DNA of 7,134 bases, from contig JAHHLF010000063.1 in assembly GCA_018679315.1 (NCBI GenBank), positions 1 to 7,134 of the forward strand. Direction: 5' to 3'. The DNA comes from Bacteroidia bacterium (GTDB lineage: Bacteria; Bacteroidota; Bacteroidia; Flavobacteriales; Flavobacteriaceae). The translations under genes were made by a program, and so were the position numbers. The notes below the pieces were generated by a model. It was given only the letters and a program-made list of their open reading frames with translations, did no database searches and was not told where the DNA came from. Shown piece after piece: positions 1 to 6,111 of the stretch; within the stretch, counting starts at the first letter, position 1, and the number at the start of each line of letters is the position of its first letter.

Positions 1-847
1 AGATTACACCAAGCAGAGTTACTTTTGGGTTAGTTATGGCAATCAGCCCGATAGTATCAGGATTCTCCCGAGTACCCGTGACCAGATCCCTGTTCGTTTA
101 AATGGCAATGGGTTTACTTTTTTGTCATATTCCATTAGTCCCAAGTCCATAAAATTGGATTTGTCTGATATGAACTATAGGAATAACACTTATTATGTGC
201 CCAGCAATGAGTTCCAGAGACAGATCAGAGATCAGTTGGCCGGTTCTATGCAACTTTTAGATGTAGGCATAGACACCCTCTACATTGAGTTTATGGCGGT
301 AATTGAGAAGGTCGTACCTATAGAGATCAGGGGCAGTTATACGGCTGCACAAAATCATTTAATTGATGGTGCCGTAGAAGTTATCCCTGAAAAGGTGACC
401 CTGGTGGGACCCCGAGAAGAGATAGATACTATTAAAAGGGTCCGTACAGTAACTTCAGAGCACATTGATCTCACAGCTGATTTCAGCTTTAAAGAAGCAT
501 TGAGCTTACCCGAAAATCTTATTCATACCACATTGAACCCTGGTCAGGTAACTATTGCGGGGACGGTATACAAGTTTTCTGAAAAATTAATCGATGTACC
601 AGTAACCGTTTTAAATGTACCTGCAGGCATGGAGATCAAAACATTTCCGGAACAGGTCCAGGTGTTATGCAGGGCGAAACTAGACCGGCTCAAAACCTTG
701 ACTGCTGATGATTTTACCGTAACTGCGGATTACAACACACTTCAAAAGGAACAATTATTGCAGGTGAAAATACAAGAACAACCGGGCGATATTCCCAGTA
801 CACAGTTACTGGATACCCAATTGGATTATATTTTAAGACGACTATGA
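1..847 (+). CDS. YbbR/CdaR-like domain protein, 5'-truncated by the window edge
   Basis: The frame is open from base 2 to the TGA at 845-847, giving 281 visible residues; the true start is off the left edge. The TTG at 122 is internal, because the 40 residues before it read as continuous YbbR-type beta-strand sequence (IPVRLNGNGFTFL). Repeated strand patterns support YbbR-like repeats: KVVPIEIRG at visible residues 103-111, then VEVIPEKVTLVGP at 125-137 followed by an IDL at 155-157, with a further strand-rich segment to about residue 250. YbbR proteins are typically membrane-anchored and extracytoplasmic; any N-terminal anchor would be off-window. In Firmicutes the YbbR protein CdaR modulates the c-di-AMP cyclase CdaA. 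That role is not established for this group and no cyclase gene is visible here. The stop codon overlaps the coaE start (ATGA), so the two are probably translationally coupled. Family call is fairly sure; function is unknown. Confidence 0.8.
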   Translation, partial: DYTKQSYFWVSYGNQPDSIRILPSTRDQIPVRLNGNGFTFLSYSISPKSIKLDLSDMNYRNNTYYVPSNEFQRQIRDQLAGSMQLLDVGIDTLYIEFMAVIEKVVPIEIRGSYTAAQNHLIDGAVEVIPEKVTLVGPREEIDTIKRVRTVTSEHIDLTADFSFKEALSLPENLIHTTLNPGQVTIAGTVYKFSEKLIDVPVTVLNVPAGMEIKTFPEQVQVLCRAKLDRLKTLTADDFTVTADYNTLQKEQLLQVKIQEQPGDIPSTQLLDTQLDYILRRL

Positions 848-1443
848 AAATTATTGGCTTGACAGGTGGGATTGGCAGTGGAAAGTCCACTGTTGCCGGG
901 TATTTTAAGCAACTTGGGGTACCTGTTTTTGATTCTGACCAGGAAGCCAAAAAGTTGATGAAGGAGGACAAGGAATTACGGAATCAAATTATGGGCCTGT
1001 TTGGTGATGAAGCTTATAAAGGGGATATACTGAACCGTGAATATATTGCAGAGAGGGTTTTTCAAGACGCTGATCTGCTGGAGCGTTTGAATGGGCTGGT
1101 TCACCCGGCGGTACGACAGAAATTCAAGGATTGGGTAAACAAGCAGGATGCCCCATATGTCATTCAGGAAGCCGCCATTTTATTCGAACATGGAGCCTAT
1201 AAACTCTTAGATGAAATGATACTGGTTTGGGCGCCAAAAGAACTCCGCATAAAACGTGTCATGAAAAGAGATTCAAAATCAAGGGATCAAGTGTTGGCAC
1301 GTATGGCAAATCAATGGGGAGATACGGAAAAAACGGCACTATCTGATCACATAATTGAAAACATTCACCTGGAAGAGACCCAAAAACAAGTACAGGACAT
1401 ACACGCTGAAATACTAAATAAATCAAGGGCTGAGGGATTTTAA
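844..1443 (+). CDS. coaE: Dephospho-CoA kinase CoaE
   Basis: Catalyses the last step of coenzyme A synthesis, phosphorylating the 3'-hydroxyl of dephospho-CoA with ATP in the cytoplasm. The 199-residue length is normal for the family. The Walker A P-loop is GGIGSGKS at residues 8-15, after the typical MKIIGLT start. FDSD at 29-32 corresponds to the family DAD substrate-site motif. Other family marks are HPAV at 87-90, the LFE motif at 113-115, the lid-region ARMANQ at 152-157, and SDHIIEN at 167-173, which matches the usual ADxxIxN segment. All expected motifs are present and the gene looks intact. The ATG overlaps the stop of the upstream YbbR-like gene by 4 bases and no Shine-Dalgarno is visible, which suggests translation by coupling. 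The YbbR-CoaE pairing is, from memory, recurrent in Bacteroidota. Confidence 0.96.
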   Translation: MKIIGLTGGIGSGKSTVAGYFKQLGVPVFDSDQEAKKLMKEDKELRNQIMGLFGDEAYKGDILNREYIAERVFQDADLLERLNGLVHPAVRQKFKDWVNKQDAPYVIQEAAILFEHGAYKLLDEMILVWAPKELRIKRVMKRDSKSRDQVLARMANQWGDTEKTALSDHIIENIHLEETQKQVQDIHAEILNKSRAEGF

Positions 1444-1450
1444 CATTTTT

Positions 1451-1489
1451 GTTAAGTTTAGGTTAAACCCCCAATGCTCTAAATGTTAA
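1451..1489 (+). promoter_or_regulatory. Phased GTTAA repeats upstream of the two-component genes, candidate operator
   Basis: Three same-strand GTTAA copies begin at 1451, 1462 and 1485. The first two are 11 bases apart (one helical turn) and the third is 23 bases further on (about two turns). OmpR/PhoB-family regulators commonly bind direct repeats with this phasing, and such a regulator is encoded two genes downstream, so an autoregulatory site is a reasonable inference. The promoter itself is unclear: TAAGTTTA (1453-1460) and TAATTTTA (1495-1502) each match 7 of 8 positions of the Bacteroidota -7 box TAnnTTTG, but neither has an obvious TTTG-type upstream box. The region is AT-rich, so chance is possible. 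Confidence 0.35.
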
Positions 1490-1509
1490 ATTTATAATTT
1501 TACGCAAAG

Positions 1510-3090
1510 ATGAATAAGAGATTATTTGTTCTTCTGGTGGTGTTGATGAGCCTATCTCTTGTTGGCATCATTGCTGTACAACTTTATTGGATCAAAAGTT
1601 CAATAGACGATAAGGAAGAGCAGTTTTCAAATACCATCTCCGAGATCTTGAGTAAGGTGACGGATAAAGTAGAAAACCGCGAAATGCGGGATTACTCTGA
1701 AAAATTCCTCAGCCTTAAAGACAGCCTCGGCGAGTTAAAAAGCTCGCAACTCAGTAATATATTTTTTATTGACAGAGATCTGAATTCGAACGAGATCCTT
1801 TTTTATTCGCATGGGATCCTTGAAGAAGATTATAATATAGCCTCAACGTTCTTTGACAACAATGGTAGCAATGATACCACTACCATTCGAAATTTTACCA
1901 GCAAGCGCACCCAGGCTGTGTTTAAGGAGGAGTATGAGCTGGATGGCTCAGGATATACCCTTACACCCATACAAAAGCTGCAAAAGGTTGGCGGACTCAC
2001 ATCTGTTGATAAAGCCGTTTTTGACGATGTATATCGGGAATACGCAGAGAAAGAACCTATTCACAGGCGTATTTCGAGACGTGAAATAGAATTACTGCTC
2101 GATCAGGAATTTAAGAATCGGAATATTGCCATTAATTATGAATATGGCATTTACAGCAGGGGATTGCCCACCAAAGTCAGGTCCAGGCGATTTAAGTATA
2201 ATGAAGCTGCTGCATACCAGGCACCGATCTTTAAGAATAGTGAAGGCAATAGTAATTTCTCATTGTTGCTTTCCTTTCCTAAAAAGAAGAAATTTTTATT
2301 GAGGTCTATTTTGGGAATGGCCTTATTGTCACTCCTGTTCACGTTCATCATATTAGTTGCCTATGCAAGTGCTATTTATCAATTGATTAGACAGAAACAA
2401 ATATCAGAGATCAAATCAGATTTCATCAATAACATGACGCATGAGTTTAAAACGCCTATAGCTACGATCAACCTTGCCGTAGAGGCTATAAAAAATCCGG
2501 GGGTCATAGCCGATGAATCAAAAGTGCATCGATATCTGCAAATGATACGAGATGAAAATAAACGCATGCACGCACAGGTAGAGAATGTCCTTCGTATTTC
2601 AAAATTGGAGAAGAACCAGCTGGACATTCGTAAGGACAGGGTTGACATGCATAACCTAATTCGTAAAGCCATTGCTCATATTGATCTGATGGTGGTGCAT
2701 AAAGGCGGGTATGTGCATGAGAATCTGGCAGCGGAACAATCTGAGGTATTGGCAAATGAAGTTCATATGGAAAATGTTCTTGTCAACATCCTGGACAATG
2801 CAGTCAAGTACTCACCGGAAGCTCCGAAAATTGACGTGAGTACGGAGTTGGTAAAAAATAGTATTGTCATTAAGATCCAGGATCAAGGTGCTGGAATGAG
2901 TAAGGCTGTATTAAAAAAGGTATTTGAAAAATTTTACCGGGAACATACCGGCGATATTCACAATGTAAAAGGGCATGGCCTCGGCCTTGCTTATGTAAAG
3001 AAAATAGTAGATGATCATCAAGGGGAGGTCTTTGCTGAAAGTGAGAAGGGAAAAGGAAGCACTTTCATTATTAAGCTCCCTGTAATTTAA
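1510..3090 (+). CDS. Membrane sensor histidine kinase, RprX-like
   Basis: Sensor half of a two-component system: it autophosphorylates on histidine and passes the phosphate to the response regulator encoded 5 bases downstream. Architecture over 526 residues: TM1 about 5-28, an extracytoplasmic sensor region of roughly 230 residues (29-261) that I cannot assign to a known domain, TM2 about 263-292, then a DHp helix with the H-box NMTHEFKTP (phospho-acceptor His311). The ATPase domain has the N-box NILDN (426-430), G1 DQGAG (458-462), F-box FEKFY (472-476) and G2 GHGLGL (488-493), all intact, so an active kinase is expected. Only about 17 residues separate TM2 from the H-box, so no HAMP linker fits. 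The ATG at 1510 is chosen because the hydrophobic N-terminus starts immediately after MNKR; no Shine-Dalgarno is visible. It resembles the RprX kinases of Bacteroidota; the signal sensed is unknown. Confidence 0.93.
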   Translation: MNKRLFVLLVVLMSLSLVGIIAVQLYWIKSSIDDKEEQFSNTISEILSKVTDKVENREMRDYSEKFLSLKDSLGELKSSQLSNIFFIDRDLNSNEILFYSHGILEEDYNIASTFFDNNGSNDTTTIRNFTSKRTQAVFKEEYELDGSGYTLTPIQKLQKVGGLTSVDKAVFDDVYREYAEKEPIHRRISRREIELLLDQEFKNRNIAINYEYGIYSRGLPTKVRSRRFKYNEAAAYQAPIFKNSEGNSNFSLLLSFPKKKKFLLRSILGMALLSLLFTFIILVAYASAIYQLIRQKQISEIKSDFINNMTHEFKTPIATINLAVEAIKNPGVIADESKVHRYLQMIRDENKRMHAQVENVLRISKLEKNQLDIRKDRVDMHNLIRKAIAHIDLMVVHKGGYVHENLAAEQSEVLANEVHMENVLVNILDNAVKYSPEAPKIDVSTELVKNSIVIKIQDQGAGMSKAVLKKVFEKFYREHTGDIHNVKGHGLGLAYVKKIVDDHQGEVFAESEKGKGSTFIIKLPVI

Positions 3091-3095
3091 ATATT

Positions 3096-3806
3096 ATGGA
3101 AACAATCAATAAGAAAATACTGCTCGTTGAAGATGATCCTAATTTTGGGATCGTGCTGAAAGACTATCTGTCTATGAATGATTTTGATGTTACCCTTGCC
3201 AAAAATGGAATGGAGGGTTTCGAAAAATTCAAGAAGGACAACTATGATGTATGTATTTTAGACGTTATGATGCCTTATAAAGACGGGTTTACTCTTGCTC
3301 GCGAGATCAGGGACAAGAATGATAGTGTTCCCATAATTTTCCTTACCGCAAAAACTATGAAAGAGGATGTGCTCAAAGGGTACAAAGCGGGTGCAGATGA
3401 CTATCTGAACAAACCTTTCGATTCTGAGGTCCTCCTAATGAAACTTAAGGCTATCCTTCAAAGAAAATCGTCTACCTCCCTTGCCGATAGCGCACAATTT
3501 GAATTCCAGATCGGAAATTTTCATTTGAACTCAAAACTCAGATTTCTGAAATACAAGGATGAAGAAGCGATAAAACTCTCACCGAAAGAAAACGAGCTAC
3601 TTCGTTTACTTGCACTGCATGAGAATGACCTGATGCCGAGGGAACTTGCGCTGACCAAAATTTGGAGAGATGACAACTACTTCACTTCCCGAAGTATGGA
3701 TGTATATATTGCCAAATTGAGAAAATATTTAAAAAGGGACGACAGTGTAGCTATTCTGAATATTCACGGTGAAGGTTTCCGACTGGTTACCAAAATGGAT
3801 GCATAG
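3096..3806 (+). CDS. OmpR-family response regulator, RprY-like
   Basis: DNA-binding partner of the upstream kinase. The receiver domain spans about residues 6-121, with the acidic pocket EDD (12-14), phospho-acceptor Asp56 in LDVMMP, Thr84 in FLTAKT and Lys106 in NKPF, so all the classical phosphorylation residues are present. The C-terminal winged helix-turn-helix (about 133-232) contains SPKENELLRLL (162-172), the recognition-helix segment SRSMDVYIAKLRKYL (198-212) and the wing motif GEGFRL (225-230). Length of 236 residues is typical. Motifs such as DDNYF..RSMDVYI and LNIHGEGFRL strongly resemble the Bacteroides/Porphyromonas RprY regulators as I remember them; orthology is inferred and was not tested. 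The gene starts 5 bases after the kinase stop, is probably cotranscribed with it, and is followed by an intrinsic terminator. The GTTAA repeats ahead of the kinase are a candidate target. Confidence 0.95.
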   Translation: METINKKILLVEDDPNFGIVLKDYLSMNDFDVTLAKNGMEGFEKFKKDNYDVCILDVMMPYKDGFTLAREIRDKNDSVPIIFLTAKTMKEDVLKGYKAGADDYLNKPFDSEVLLMKLKAILQRKSSTSLADSAQFEFQIGNFHLNSKLRFLKYKDEEAIKLSPKENELLRLLALHENDLMPRELALTKIWRDDNYFTSRSMDVYIAKLRKYLKRDDSVAILNIHGEGFRLVTKMDA

Positions 3807-3828
3807 CTCAATGATTCTTTAATAAATT

Positions 3829-3855
3829 AAGCACCTGAATAAGGTGCTTTTTTTA
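3829..3855. terminator. Intrinsic terminator between convergent operons, probably bidirectional
   Basis: A perfect 8-bp stem AAGCACCT (3829-3836) / AGGTGCTT (3842-3849) closes a 5-base loop. On the plus strand it runs into seven T residues (3848-3854), a strong rho-independent terminator placed 22 bases after the response-regulator stop. On the minus strand the same stem follows the gluconokinase stop directly and is trailed by a weaker T/A tract, so it probably ends both transcripts. The gluconokinase stop codon (3853-3855) lies partly within the plus-strand T tract. Confidence 0.88.
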
Positions 3856-4356
3856 TTGGATATTGAGTTCCTTGACTAATAATGTAATCAGAGATGGTAA
3901 GGTCTTAGAGATATCCAGGTGTATCCCGTATTCTGGAATTTCCAGTGTATCGAATTGAGATTGCAATAAGGCTGAAGGCATAAAATGCCCAGCTCTCTTC
4001 TTCATACGTTCCAGTATCAATTCATATGTTCCCTTTAAAATAACCCATTGACATTCCTCTTCAAGGTTTGCTGTAAGTATTTGTCTATAGCTTTCTTTTA
4101 GGGCAGAGCAAGCAATGACGGCTCCTTCACCGCGGTGTTGCAATGCAATTCTGTTTAATGTCTTGAGCCAAGCTGCTCTATCCGAATCGTCTAAAGCCTG
4201 GCCTAAACTCATTTTTTTCACATTTGCTTCCGGATGATGATCATCTCCGTCAATAAATGGTACGTCCATTGCTTCGGCAAGTGCGCGACCGATAGTGCTT
4301 TTTCCTGATCCGGAAACACCCATGATAAATATAATTTTAGATGTGCTGGAATTCAT
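3853..4356 (-). CDS. gntK: Gluconokinase, GntK/IdnK type
   Basis: Predicted to phosphorylate D-gluconate to 6-phosphogluconate with ATP in the cytoplasm, feeding the pentose phosphate or Entner-Doudoroff routes. The 167-residue length fits the small P-loop (shikimate-kinase-like) gluconokinases rather than the FGGY sugar kinases. Motifs: Walker A GVSGSGKS (13-20); DGDDHHP (36-42), matching the family DGDxxHP substrate motif; KM..G.ALDDSDRAAWL (48-64), matching the conserved KM..G.pL.D.DR..WL block; ACSALKESYR (82-91); and GHFMPSALLQSQFDTLE (123-139), the family C-terminal signature. It is the last gene of the minus-strand run, starting 1 base after the miaA stop. No gluconate transporter, 6-phosphogluconate dehydratase or GntR-type regulator is in view, so the gluconate source is not explained by its neighbours. 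Confidence 0.93.
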   Translation of the reverse strand: MNSSTSKIIFIMGVSGSGKSTIGRALAEAMDVPFIDGDDHHPEANVKKMSLGQALDDSDRAAWLKTLNRIALQHRGEGAVIACSALKESYRQILTANLEEECQWVILKGTYELILERMKKRAGHFMPSALLQSQFDTLEIPEYGIHLDISKTLPSLITLLVKELNIQ

Positions 4357-4357
4357 A

Positions 4358-4365
4358 TCACCTTT
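4358..4365 (-). promoter_or_regulatory. Ribosome binding site of gntK, overlapping the miaA stop
   Basis: The minus strand reads AAAGGTGA, then one base, then the gntK ATG, leaving 4 bases between AAAGG and ATG. It is the clearest Shine-Dalgarno-like sequence in a window where most starts lack one. It also encodes the last Arg codon and TGA stop of miaA, so ribosomes ending miaA could restart on gntK. In Bacteroidota such motifs matter less than in Proteobacteria, so its effect is uncertain. Confidence 0.45.
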
Positions 4366-5269
4366 GTATTAAATTCTCGACCTTATCTATAAATTCATTC
4401 TCAGGCGTATTCCAAGGGATCCAGACAATGCCTGGCATTTTTCGAAACCAGGTGCCTTGTCTTTTAGCGAATCGGCGTGTATTTTTCTTGATCTCCTCGA
4501 CAGCAGTTTCCAAAGAAAACACTCCATGTAAATGTTTAAATAACTCTTTATAACCAACTGTTTGTAAGGCATATATATGTTTGTGATCTTGAAGTTTCTT
4601 TACTTCATTAAATAAACCTGCTGACAACATTTCATCTACTCTTTTGTTAATTCGGGAATAGAGTAGTTCTCTGTCCATTTCCAGGCCTATCAGGCTGAAA
4701 TCGAAAGTAAGCTGCATGTTTTTCTTACCTAAATAACTGCTATAGGGTCTGTTTGTTCCCAGGCATACTTCCAGGGCCCTGATGATCCTATGCGGATTTT
4801 CCAGATCCACCTGTTCATAATAGTCGGGGTCTTCCTTTTTAAGCATGAGCTGTAGCTCATGCAAGCCTTTTGACTTGCGTATTGAATTTAGATCGGCCCG
4901 TATTTGAGGGTCTATATCAGGGAATTCATCGAGGCCAAATAATAGCGCTTGAATATAAAGTCCGCTTCCACCGGTCATAATGACAATTTCATGTTTCTCA
5001 AATAATTCCTCAAGAAGCGCTTTTGCTTCTTTCACAAAATCTCCAACGGAGTAGGGGTCTTTTATGCTTCGGTGTTGAATTAGATGATGTGGGACTTGCT
5101 GCAATTCTTTTTCAGAAGGTACTGCTGTTCCAATAGCCATTTCTTTATAAACTTGTCGGGAATCAGATGATACGACTTCGGAATTATAATGTTTGGCTAA
5201 ACGAATGGCCCATTGGGTTTTACCAACAGCTGTGGGCCCTACCAAAACGATCAAATGCCGGCCTGCCAT
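4358..5269 (-). CDS. miaA: tRNA dimethylallyltransferase MiaA
   Basis: Transfers a dimethylallyl group to N6 of adenosine 37 in tRNAs that read codons beginning with U, the first step of i6A/ms2i6A synthesis, which supports decoding accuracy. The 303-residue length is normal. Motifs: Walker A GPTAVGKT (11-18); SSDSRQVY (34-41) with the catalytic-region Asp36; GGSGLY (100-105) in the prenyl-substrate channel; NPHRIIRALEV (158-168); QTVGYKE (236-242); and RRFAKRQGTWFR (265-276), the C-terminal tRNA-binding signature. No expected block is missing. The ATG lies 5 bases after the channel stop codon and only a weak GGA-like sequence precedes it. The reading frame contains a 20-base inverted repeat at 4843-4862 in a variable region of the protein. 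In many Bacteria miaA sits near hfq or mutL; here it lies between a K+ channel and a gluconokinase. Confidence 0.96.
   Translation of the reverse strand: MAGRHLIVLVGPTAVGKTQWAIRLAKHYNSEVVSSDSRQVYKEMAIGTAVPSEKELQQVPHHLIQHRSIKDPYSVGDFVKEAKALLEELFEKHEIVIMTGGSGLYIQALLFGLDEFPDIDPQIRADLNSIRKSKGLHELQLMLKKEDPDYYEQVDLENPHRIIRALEVCLGTNRPYSSYLGKKNMQLTFDFSLIGLEMDRELLYSRINKRVDEMLSAGLFNEVKKLQDHKHIYALQTVGYKELFKHLHGVFSLETAVEEIKKNTRRFAKRQGTWFRKMPGIVWIPWNTPENEFIDKVENLIQR
4843..4862. repeat. Perfect inverted repeat within miaA
   Basis: GCATGAGCT (4843-4851) and AGCTCATGC (4854-4862) are exact reverse complements, separated by 2 bases; as RNA this would be an 8-bp stem with a 4-base loop. It encodes about residues 136-142 of MiaA (LHELQLM), a variable stretch before the conserved NPHRIIRALE block. 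No T tract follows on either strand, so it is not an intrinsic terminator. It may be coincidence. Confidence 0.5.
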
Positions 5270-5274
5270 GAGTA

Positions 5275-6111
5275 CTATTCCAGGTTAGAGCCACAATTGC
5301 GGCAAAATAGCGCATCAGGCCTTAGAATCGAGGTGTTGCATACATCACAAATACGATTGTCATCCCGTTTTGGTTTTTTGGAAGTAGTAGAATCTTTGGC
5401 AAATTCTGCAGTTACAATTCCCGTTGGTACGGCAATGATCCCATATCCAATGATCATTACCAGGGAAGCGATAAACTGACCTAACCCTGTCTCAGGTGAA
5501 ATATCACCATATCCTACTGTGGTAAGAGTAACGATAGTCCAATATACGCTGTGAGGAATACTATTGAATCCATGTTCGGGCCCTTCAATCAAATACATCA
5601 AAGTGCCTAACAAGACCGATACGATCAGCATAAAGAAGACAAATATGAAAATTTTAGTGCGACTCGCTCTCAAAGCCCTGATCAACTTATTGGATTCACC
5701 GACATAGCGAACAAGTTTGAGGATCCTGAATACGCGCAACAACCTTAGGGCTCTTAAAGCCGTAAAATATTGTGAGCCAACAAGAAAGAGGGATAAATAT
5801 TTAGGCACGGTGCTCATGAGATCAATGATCCCAAAGAAGCTAAAAATGTATCCTTTAGGCCGTTTTGCAATGATGATCCGGGTAATATATTCTATTGAGA
5901 ACAGGATGGTAACCACCCATTCGGAAATATTTAGGAAGTCGTGGTATTTTGTATTTATGCGGGGAACACTCTCCAGCATCACGATGATTACCGAAAATAG
6001 GATCACAACAAGCAGGCCGATGTCAAACAACTTGCCCATTGGGGTATGTGTTCCTTCAATGATCTCATGGAGTTTTTCCCTCCATCCCCGTTTTTCCCGA
6101 TCAGAACTCAC
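5275..6111 (-). CDS. Voltage-gated K+ channel-like ion transporter with C-terminal zinc ribbon
   Basis: A 278-residue inner-membrane channel of the six-transmembrane voltage-gated class. Predicted segments: S1 about 28-46, S2 62-82, S3 91-108, S4 116-135, S5 152-175, pore helix 189-198 and S6 212-234. S4 carries basic residues at every third position (R120, R123, R126, R129, K132, R135), the voltage-sensor pattern. The pore has TTVGYGD (197-203), the K+ selectivity filter. After S6 and a short basic linker, the tail has CDVC (255-258) and CRNC (270-273), a four-cysteine zinc-ribbon pattern with 11 residues between pairs. The start is a GTG at 6111 that overlaps the exonuclease stop by 4 bases (GTGA); the next in-frame Met (25) would delete REKLHEII, which I recall as family-like, so the GTG is preferred. 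Selectivity for K+ is inferred from the filter; physiological role is unknown. Confidence 0.92.
   Translation of the reverse strand: MSSDREKRGWREKLHEIIEGTHTPMGKLFDIGLLVVILFSVIIVMLESVPRINTKYHDFLNISEWVVTILFSIEYITRIIIAKRPKGYIFSFFGIIDLMSTVPKYLSLFLVGSQYFTALRALRLLRVFRILKLVRYVGESNKLIRALRASRTKIFIFVFFMLIVSVLLGTLMYLIEGPEHGFNSIPHSVYWTIVTLTTVGYGDISPETGLGQFIASLVMIIGYGIIAVPTGIVTAEFAKDSTTSKKPKRDDNRICDVCNTSILRPDALFCRNCGSNLE

Noticed and set aside
122..124. TTG as the start codon of the YbbR-like gene
   Set aside because: The frame is open back to base 2 and the upstream residues look like the same beta-rich domain, so this is an internal Leu codon and the gene is truncated by the window edge.
1493..1498. 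TATAAT as a sigma70 -10 box for the kinase gene
   Set aside because: Bacteroidota primary promoters use a TAnnTTTG box instead, no upstream partner box is placed correctly, and it would leave only a few bases of leader before the ATG at 1510.
1861..1887. 8-base inverted repeat AATGGTAG/CTACCATT with an 11-base loop inside the kinase gene
   Set aside because: It lies within a low-complexity Asn/Ser/Thr-rich coding stretch and has no T tract; repeated codons explain it better than a terminator or attenuator.
2379..2755. Overlapping minus-strand open frames opposite the histidine kinase
   Set aside because: They mirror the conserved H-box region of the kinase and have no domain or start context of their own.
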